Shown here piece after piece: positions 57,346 through 64,000 of a stretch of 64,000 nt of DNA. The position numbers were made by a program, and so were the translations under genes. Source of the DNA: Selaginella moellendorffii (lineage: Eukaryota > Streptophyta > Lycopodiopsida > Selaginellales > Selaginellaceae); the NCBI RefSeq assembly GCF_000143415.4, contig NW_003314336.1:862354-926353 (forward strand). Direction: 5' to 3'. The notes under the pieces were generated by a model. It had not been told where the DNA came from, made no database searches, and saw only the letters and a program-made list of their open reading frames with translations. Every line of letters starts with the position of its first letter. The stretch's first letter is position 1.

Positions 57346-57574
57346 TTTTGGTCCTGGAAGAAAAAGCATGGAACAGATTTTCGTGAGGAAGTTAAAGAGC
57401 TGGTTTCATGTTTCTTTTCGCTTCTTGATCGAGCTGGGAGTTGGACTGTGTGGAGCTTCCAGAAAAGCGCTGCCAAAACTCCATAAGTTGTCAACGAAGG
57501 AGGAAAAGGAAAAGAGAAAGTAAGTTGTTGTATCAAGAGAGCTAGCTATGGAACTTATAAAACCACCAAAACCC

Positions 57575-58050
57575 ATTCAACAGCACCGGTGTACCTTTCA
57601 CAAAACTGTGCATTTCTTCGTCGACCACACTGAAAACAGAGGAAAAGCAAAAGAGAAAACAAGTTGTATCAGTAAAGAGCTATGGCAAAATTCCAGCACA
57701 AGAAAGCGGGCAAGGAATTACAGATCAAACAAACTTACTTATAAGGGGGCTGAGATCTTCTTGAGGTCCCCTTCTGTTTCTGGCTCTCAACCAGAAGTAA
57801 GGAGACTGCAGTTCAATCGAGAAACATAGAAGATGTACATAAAACCTTGATCAATGTACCTCGTCATGGCTCGAATCATCGTCAGAGATACTTTCACTAT
57901 CCCACCATGCTCGTGCATTTCTTCCTCGATTGGATCGTCAGGAGCCAGGACTACACAAACCAGAAAATCAAAGGAAAACAGCAGTGTTCACGTAAAGATT
58001 GAAATCTGCGAAAGCAGGAACTCGGGAACTCGTAGACCTTGATCAGTTGA
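57575..58050 (-). repeat. exon-like module, copy 3
   Basis: Single copy of the module found twice at 47976-48950. It ends with the same GATCAGTTGATCGCGCCCGA sequence as copy 2. Confidence 0.6.
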
Positions 58051-58126
58051 TCGCGCCCGAAGGCTTGGCCAAAGCAAATGTGCATAAATGTGAACTTAGT
58101 ATGGAAAACAAACCGCTACTCGCAGA

Positions 58127-58497
58127 CTAGCAAAAGGTGGCATCTCTGAGGTGCATGGGGAACTTGCGATCGCTCATGTGAACCTCCCTTCGCGGCCATC
58201 CAGAACGAGAAGATCAGAGGCAGTGGAAAATTCCCGGATCGACGAGCTTGTAGGACGCGAAAATGCCGCAATAGACGTGAATCCCGCACACACTGCGCTT
58301 GCCCTCGTTCATGATCACCACTTCGAACTCGACCATGCCCATGGGCCGGTCTACACAAATGGAAGAAGTGAGGAAGAAACGAAAGAAAAGGATCCAAAAC
58401 AAATGGAACTTACCTGAATCGCTGGAAGCTGGAATACGGAGATCAAGAGATACAGCATGAACAGCTTGTGCGATGCTTCCTGTAGGATCATCCTCAT
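58127..58497 (-). pseudogene. TPD1-like pseudogene
   Basis: Same exon layout as the gene at 49029-49459 but broken. Exon 1 has a 1-bp deletion in the signal-peptide coding part. Exon 2 lacks the region coding for the ISQVDTGD-type segment, has a deletion that creates an early TGA after the FHCL codons, and two further small deletions near the GGPL and VRFVYM sites. The upstream promoter block is still present. Confidence 0.85.
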
Positions 58498-58799
58498 TGG
58501 CGGGATGGATCAAGCAAGAAAGAAGAAGAAGCTACTCTCTCTTATGGTGAAACACGAGTATTTATCCTAAGGCTGCGTCGCCCCGTAATCTGGGATACGT
58601 ACGTGAAACACCGGTTTTTGGAATGGATAAGCTTATGCGAATTAAATCTCCTCTGCGAGGTTGTGCCACCTTCCACGTATAATCGTAAAATCCGCTCGGG
58701 TTTGACCGAAATGGCTTCCCAACAGATATATTTTCTTTGCGATTAAAGAAAGGATGGCACTTCTTTGCAGGCTCCTGTGAGACCAGGAAATTGCTAAAA

Positions 58800-59245
58800 T
58801 TATGATAAGAAATGCACAAGTTTGGATGTTCGCACCAGAAAGCTTCCTTCCTTCAGTCCCAAAAGACCTGGAAAAAAAAAAAAACGGATGTTTGACCAAA
58901 TAGACGAGATACAAACTCCAGGGAAGTGCCTAATCTCAACAAACATCCAATTTCCGGCCTTCGAGCGTAATGTTTGTCTGTATTTCTGAAACTTAACGAC
59001 AGACATTAGCATGCTTGACGGCAACAAGAGGCTTTTCGCTCGGTCGTCTTCGAAAAAAGTTAAACTTTTGAGACTAACGAGCAAGAAAAGTGAAGCTTAC
59101 CAACTGGATGAACTGTTAGAGATGGTTTGACTGAAACAGCAGTGTGTTTGCTCATAAAGACAATCTCCGCCGTCACACGCTCGCCACTGTGTGACTTTCA
59201 AAGATGGTCGAGATTGTCAGTCAATTGGAGGAGTCTCACATTTTC
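58800..59245 (-). pseudogene. DTD2 (GEKO1) pseudogene fragment in copy B
   Basis: On the minus strand it matches the intact gene from the exon with the TVHPIG-type block (copy: GAGCAAACACACTGCTGTTT and AACAGTTCATCCAGTTGG), through the MFVEI exon (copy reads NWMFVEIRHFPG), to the KWTE junction and its intron. Frames are broken and parts are deleted. Confidence 0.8.
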
Positions 59246-59437
59246 CAAACCCAATTTTCAAAAAACATTCGCGCTCTTCATTTCTCAGTGAGGGAAGAAA
59301 AGGATCCCAAACAAATGGAAACACCTTCGCTTGAAGTTGGAAGAACGCAATTCAAGAGATAAAGCATTAACAACTTGAGCGGTGCTTCCACTTCATCTTC
59401 TTCTTCATAAGAACTATGGTGTTAGGGTTTTAAGTAA

Positions 59438-60825
59438 ATGGCCCAGGTATCCCTTGGAGCGATGGAGCGCGCTCGTTCCACACTGGAAGATTTTGTAAGT
59501 GCACAGCTTGAATCCTATGAGCAAACGCTGGAATCTTGTCTCTTACAGTGCAGATCTTATTTCATGTTCCATGGATTGGACGAGCGCCATGTTTTCAAGC
59601 ACTTGCCAATTCTTATGTTTGTCGAGGCTTTTATTTACCAGGTATTTTAGTTCTTTCCTCGTCTTCTTGTGAATCTCCTTGCTCTGGTTCTAAGATCTAT
59701 CTATTGCAGCTGGACGATCAGAATGAGAATGCGATCCAATGTGAGTAACACAGTTTTAGCTTCCTCTTCTTTTTCCTAAGCAAGTTCTCAGTATCAGGTA
59801 GTGGTGCTTTAGGAGCTGATCCTTTCCTGGCATTGCGACAAGTTCTCATGAACAAAAATCTTCTTACTGAGAGGTTTGTACGAAGGAAAAACAGATGCAA
59901 GATTTGTAGCGTTCTTCTTTTTTCTTTCCTTTTCTAGGATTGAGAAGGAGTTGGAAGATGGAGTTGAGTACTGGCTGTTGGAGCGCACTCTTTGCAAGGC
60001 GCTCTCTTCGAGCTCTTCTTCTGAAGTTGTTTGCGTTGGTTTTTCGTGGATATTGTTGCTACTGACACGGCAGCCTCTCCCAGATTTCAGCTTCAGATGT
60101 TTTGCGAGCTGTGCGCCTCAAGTCTTTCGACTATCGCGTTTTGAATCTTTTGCTCTACCGGCTAAGAGACGAAGAGGTAAGATAGTCGACTTCCTTCGTC
60201 TTCACTAGATAGCCTTTTCTCCTCTTCAGGTAAACGAAGTCCATTTCAACTTTCTGAAAACATCGGAATTGCTTGTGGAAATTTCAGACGACCTGTATGT
60301 AAGCTTGCTCTGGATATTAAGTTCGCTTGGCCTCACTGTGTTTGTTTGCTGGACGAACAGATACGACTACGAGGTAAAAAGTGTGCTTTTAGAAGACTTA
60401 GTTTGAACACAGCATTTCTCAGGAAGACGTTGTTGACAACAGCTTCAACATTCTGCGAATGTTTGTCAGCTTGTATGGTGCAAAGACAGCTCCAGCAAAG
60501 CTTGTGAGATTTTCCTTTTATCATTCTTTTTTAAAGATTTTCTAACTTGTATCCGCCAGGCAAGTTTGATATCTGAGATCGAGCGAGAGTACGAGAATCT
60601 GGTGAAGCAGCTTGAACCAGGGCTGGCGGCTCGCTACCAGAAGCGCTGCGAAGAAGCGGTAAAAGAAGGTGACACAGAATTCTTTTGCTCTAGCGTAGTT
60701 TTGACTCTTTTTTTTTCAAAGGTGGAAGCAACTCGAAACACCTTCTTGGATGCTGGACAATTCCTCATATTATTCAAGACGAGGCCGCATACAGATCGAG
60801 TGTCAATCGGGAAGCTATCGAGTAA
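59438..60825 (+). CDS. conserved plant protein with DDLYDYEEDV motif, unknown function
   Basis: Eight or so exons run from ATG 59438 (MAQVSLGAMERARSTLED; MERAR at 59462 is an alternative) to TAA 60823-60825. Joined frames read FVEAFIYQ-LDDQNENAIQC, LALRQVLMNKNLLTERIEKE, EYWLLERTLCKAL, VISASDVLRAVRLKSFDYRV, LNLLLYRLRDEEVNEVHFNF, SELLVEISDDLYDYEEDVVD, NILRMFVSLYGAKTAPAKL, EREYENLVKQLEPGLAARYQ and end GGSNSKHLLGCWTIPHIIQ. It is all-helical with about 300 residues. I recognise the DDLYDYEEDV block as conserved in plant proteins but know no function. It ends 84 bp before the DTD2 start. Confidence 0.75.
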
Positions 60826-60908
60826 CTCTTTTACTTGAATGCCACCCTTGTTTTAAGTCTTTCTCTCCTTATTTTTGTTCTGCGAATCAGGGCATTTGAA
60901 TGAAAAGA

Positions 60909-62356
60909 ATGGTGACTTTGCTTGTGGCGACGACAACTGATCCCGCCTCGATCAATCCAGCCTCCGCTTTGCTCTTCTTTGCGCCAAACTCATGGACGCA
61001 AGGCCGCCCATTGCAGGTATCCAACCCAAGTCGCTTTTCTCTTTGCTGAGAATTTTTTTTCCAGGGCTTTAAGAACTTCGCTATGGGAAATGTGAGACTG
61101 CTGCAATTGACAGGCTCAATTGTGGGCGAAGACAATCTCGATCATCGTTGGGAGTCACACTCTGGCGAGCACGTCACAGAGATAATCTTCATGAGCAAAC
61201 ACGCTGCTGTTTCAGGAAAACCATCCTTAACAGTTCATCCAATTGGTAAACTTCACCGTTCTTTCTCTTTGTTTCTCAACACTTACTTTTTTCGAAGGTG
61301 TTCCACACATGCTACCGAGCGAGAAACCTCTAGCAGGTGGAAAGCCGGGATTTGCATCACCGCCTTGTCCCAGAATTGCACCTTGGTTACGGCTTTTGAA
61401 AGAAGTTGCTGTTAAACACGAACTTGTTCCCGAGTTTGAGGTACGAGCTACCTATGCTTGTGTTCTCGCAAGTTTTTAACTTCGCAGAACTACCACAGAT
61501 TACGCTTGAGGCAACGCACCATGGGCCTGAGGTCGACGCTCCAGCGATGTTTGTCGAGATCGGTAAGCACTTTATTTCCTGTTTCATTCATCGACTGTCT
61601 ACTTGGAAACATTTCAAGGGAGCTCGGATGGATATTGGAGCAGGCTAGACGCGGCACAGGCGATTGCAACAGTTTGTATCTTTTGTATTTCCTCAACAGT
61701 TATATGCAATCCTTTCTTCAGGTCTTTTGGCAAGGTTTGGGACTCGATGGAGGAACCGAGGTCGGCAAATGGACCGAGTAAGCTTTCTGGTGCGAAAGTT
61801 CAAACTTGTGCATGCTTTATCATAACCTCGGCATGTTTACTTCTTGTAGAGCACATCACGGCGAGAATGTTCTACTTGGGCTTGGAGGCGGTCACTATGT
61901 TCCTCGACACATGGATGTGATCGAGTAAAGCTTTGCAAGCTTTCCGGTTGATGATAGTTCTAAGTCTTGCTTTCAGAAACACAGGAAGCTGGGTCGGCCA
62001 TCTTTTGTCCGGCTACTCGTTGCCAATGGACGAACCATCGGCTGAAACAAAGAAGAATGCGAACGAGGAGCTGTTTCTACACGTAACTGGGACTTGGAAG
62101 GACGCGATTAGAGAGTCATTTCGGAAGACACAGGCCGCGTTCCCTGGTGGAAAAGTCATGGCACATCTTGATGCAAAGTAAGTTTTTCTCGTTCCTTCTC
62201 TGGAACTAACGCTGGTAAATTCACAGGAGCCTAAAGAGCTGGCAAAGAAGCGCCATCCTTTCTTTTCTCGCATGCGAAAATATACCTGTGGGAAAGCCAC
62301 ACGATTTCGCCGCAGCGAATGAGGTTACAGCCTCGCAAGAGATTCATTCTCGGTAA
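60909..62356 (+). CDS. DTD2: D-aminoacyl-tRNA deacylase DTD2 (GEKO1)
   Basis: Start ATG 60909 (MVTLLVATTTDPASINPASA); TAA at 62354-62356; about nine exons. Key blocks are EIIFMSKHAAVSGKPSLTVH, PIGVPHMLPSE, GGKPGFASPPCPRIAPWL, VPEFEITLEATHHGPEVDAP, AMFVEIGSSDGYWSRLDAA, LLGLGGGHYVPRHMDVI, WVGHLLSGYSLPM and SFRKTQAAFPGGKVMAHLD. DTD2 is the archaeal-type deacylase kept by plants. It removes D-amino acids and aldehyde-modified amino acids from tRNA and protects against ethanol and aldehyde damage; the Arabidopsis gene is GEKO1. Histidines of the ATHHGP and GGGHY blocks are present. Broken copies lie upstream at 58800-59245 and 49795-50030, inverted. Confidence 0.93.
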
Positions 62357-62412
62357 GAGATTCATTCTCTAGAAGCCATTTCGGTCAAACACACTGTAGC
62401 GAGAGTGTGTAT

Positions 62413-62516
62413 CCGAGCGGATTCTACGATAATACGTGGAAGATGGCACAAACTCGCACACAAGCAATTTAATTCGCATAAGCTTATCCATTCTTACTGT
62501 TCATACGGTATTTCAC
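62413..62516 (-). promoter_or_regulatory. promoter block shared by the three TPD1-like paralogues
   Basis: Its reverse complement matches 49585-49690 and 58605-58700. All three keep TCCACGTATNATCGTA and GAATGGATAAGCTTANGCGA. The ACGTG core and TTATCC element are typical plant factor sites. In each case the block lies about 100-200 bp upstream of the TPD1-like start codon. Confidence 0.6.
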
Positions 62517-62616
62517 GAAAACGAGAAAAGAGTCCCAGTTACCGGGGACTCTACCTACGAGAACTAGAGGTATCGCTTGAAAGCTTTTCACTCTTCTTGC
62601 TTGATCCATCACGAAG

Positions 62617-63043
62617 ATGAGGAAGATGATCCTAGTGGAAGCGTCGCTCAAGCTTTTCGCGCTTTATATCTTTCTCTCCGTTCTCCCAGCATCAAGCAAA
62701 GGTAAGTTTTCCATGGTTTGTTTGCTCGGATCCTTTCCTCTCCATTTTTTTCTCTTTAGAATGCTCCAAGCGGGACATTGTGATCAGTCAGGGGGACTCC
62801 GGCGGGCTCGAGTACGAAGTCGTGATCGTGAACGAGTGCGAGGATAGTCTGTGTGACATTCACGTCGATTGCGGCACTTTCTCGTCCTACAAGCTCGTCG
62901 ATCCGGGCGTTTTTCGCCGCCTTTCGCCGGGTGATTGCCTCGTTCTCGATGGCGGACCTCTTCCACCGCGAAGGGCGATCCGCTTTGTCTATATGAACGA
63001 TCGCAAATTTCCCATGCTCGTCAAGGATGCCATCTTTTGTTAG
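62617..63043 (+). CDS. TPD1-like secreted signalling protein (six-cysteine form)
   Basis: Exon 1 starts at ATG 62617 and encodes a signal peptide (MRKMILVEASLKLFALYIFL) up to a GT donor at 62701. Exon 2 starts at 62759 and ends TAG 63041-63043. The mature domain reads ECSKRDIVISQGDSGGLEYE, VVIVNECEDSLCDIHVDCGT, KLVDPGVFRRLSPGDCLVLD and KFPMLVKDAIFC. Six cysteines match the pattern of TPD1 (near the start, NxC, C, xDC, GDC, terminal C). TPD1-like ligands act outside the cell on leucine-rich receptor kinases in sporogenous tissue. This copy is probably closest to the ancestor of the two inverted copies, since it sits beside intact DTD2. Confidence 0.85.
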
Positions 63044-63223
63044 TAACAGAGCTAGGAGACGATGCCAGGTGTGCGAATTGTATGCGAACACGTGTACCCT
63101 AATCCAGTGCCACGCATGTTTGTAAAGCGCAATGGTGTGCCGCCACGTGGACGTGGCATTATCGTCATCACTGGTTCATGCTAGGCTAGCTCTAGGCGCT
63201 CGCGCTGTGAAGAAGCTTTGGCG

Positions 63224-64000
63224 ATGGCGATGGCGCAGCTCCGGCTGGAGTCTGGAGCGGCGCTGGCGGGCGGTCTCCCACAATGTTCTCTTCTTGCGGC
63301 GCCTGGTGTTCGCTGTGCGTCGGAGAGATTGCTGGATTGTGAGCAAGGGCTTCGGATTCACAATCCAGTAGGGCGCAAATTCTTGTCGAGATCAGTGTCG
63401 AGGAGAAGAGTATGGATTCCAGGTTTGTTCGTCCGCAAATTCTTCTCGCTCGATTACATTTTGAATTGCCAGTTGTTCAAGCCACCAGTACTGCTCGCGA
63501 CGGTGACGATACGAAGACTGGAACCAAGAAACTTTTCAAGCTGCCCGGGACGCTCAAGCTTCGTAAGAAGGACACCACTGTGGTGTTTGTAGCAGGAGCC
63601 ACAGGGAATGTTGGCTCCAGGACTGTCAAGTAAGTTTTTTCTTTGGAAGACAAATGCTTTGTGGAACTGATCACAACGTTTGGCAGGGAGCTTGTAAAGT
63701 CTGGACTGCGAGTTCGTGCTGGAGTGCGAAGCATTGACAAGGCTGAAAGTATTCTAGGGGTGAGCATCTCTTATCATGTTTGTAGAAATGAAAAAAACTA
63801 AATGTGCTCTGCATTTTTCGAACTATCAGGAAACTATCAGCTCGATCACAGCCTCCTCACCTTTGGACAGAGTGCTTGCGTTTTTCGGTTTGAGAAAAGA
63901 CGATCAGCTAGAGATCATAGATTGCGACTTGGAAAAGCCAGAGGAAATCGAGTCTGCTCTAGGAAATTCTGGGGTTGTCATCTGCGCAATCGGTGCCAGT
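63224..64000 (+). CDS. TIC62-like NAD(P)-binding protein, chloroplast (3' partial)
   Basis: Start ATG 63224 (MAMAQLRLESG) with a Ser/Arg/Leu-rich transit peptide. A 49-bp intron (63423-63471) joins WIP to VVQATSTARDG in frame. The Rossmann start is FVAGATGNVGSRTVK, then ELVKSGLRVRAGVRSIDKAE and IIDCDLEKPEEIESALGNSG, VVICAIGAS at the window edge. TIC62 binds NADPH and tethers ferredoxin-NADP reductase at the inner envelope and thylakoid. The C-terminal FNR-binding repeats that define true TIC62 would lie outside the window, so the name is provisional; another chloroplast SDR of the same group is possible. Confidence 0.82.

Larger units (their letters stand above)
56738..59245 (-). repeat. segmental duplication, copy B (partner 47424-50030)
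   Basis: This is the second copy of the DTD2-TPD1 segment. It carries a MITE, an inverted piece at 57145-57345, one exon-like module (57575-58050), the TPD1-like pseudogene and a longer DTD2 pseudogene. It is more damaged than copy A. Confidence 0.85.

Overview
The window is nuclear DNA of a land plant. The best fit is a lycophyte close to Selaginella. Introns are very short (about 45-100 bp, GT...AG) and genes are tightly packed: several convergent pairs have stop codons 13-123 bp apart, and divergent pairs share promoters of about 100-260 bp. The coding set is plant and plastid (HDS/IspG, CYP38, FLN1, TIC62-like, ETO1-like, TPD1-like, GEKO1/DTD2). Centrin and a cyclic-nucleotide-dependent AGC kinase suit a plant that keeps flagellated sperm. 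The species name is inference.

Layout. 1-8.4 kb: two tandem LEA-2-like membrane proteins with repeated V-R-F motifs; a PKG-like kinase with four cyclic-nucleotide-binding domains (minus strand); and centrin, divergent from the kinase across about 256 bp. 8.4-21.6 kb: a gene-free island of nested, decayed retroelements. It holds a complete miniature LTR element (TRIM) with a 5-bp target duplication, two solo LTRs each with its own 5-bp target duplication, Ty3/Gypsy integrase remains, an LTR with a tRNA-Met primer-binding site, and a purine-rich minisatellite. 21.6-47.1 kb: a dense gene block of CBSCBSPB, ETO1-like, HDS, CYP38, a small proline-rich membrane protein, a receptor-like pseudokinase, FLN1, DCD-kelch, a domesticated Harbinger nuclease (ALP1-like), an acidic nuclear protein and AP-1 sigma. 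47.4-59.2 kb: a rearranged region with two inverted copies of a [DTD2-TPD1-like] segment (one TPD1-like copy intact, one broken), repeated exon-like modules, a frameshifted P-loop NTPase, a dead kinase fragment, a decayed Ty3/Gypsy pol and a young MITE whose empty site survives in the sister copy. 59.4-64 kb: the probable source locus, with a conserved plant gene, intact DTD2, an intact TPD1-like gene and the start of a TIC62-like gene.

Themes. Several genes serve plastid function (HDS in the MEP pathway, CYP38 in photosystem II assembly, FLN1 in plastid transcription, TIC62-like at the envelope or thylakoid). Others concern signalling and regulation (PKG-like kinase, ETO1-like, pseudokinase, TPD1-like secreted ligands). 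The features judged most worth following are the four-CNB kinase paired with centrin, the repeated RVxF-like docking motifs on the LEA-2-like protein, the three-residue loss in the ALP1-like protein, and the duplication history of the DTD2-TPD1 segment. All exon joins were worked out by eye from splice signals and reading frame.
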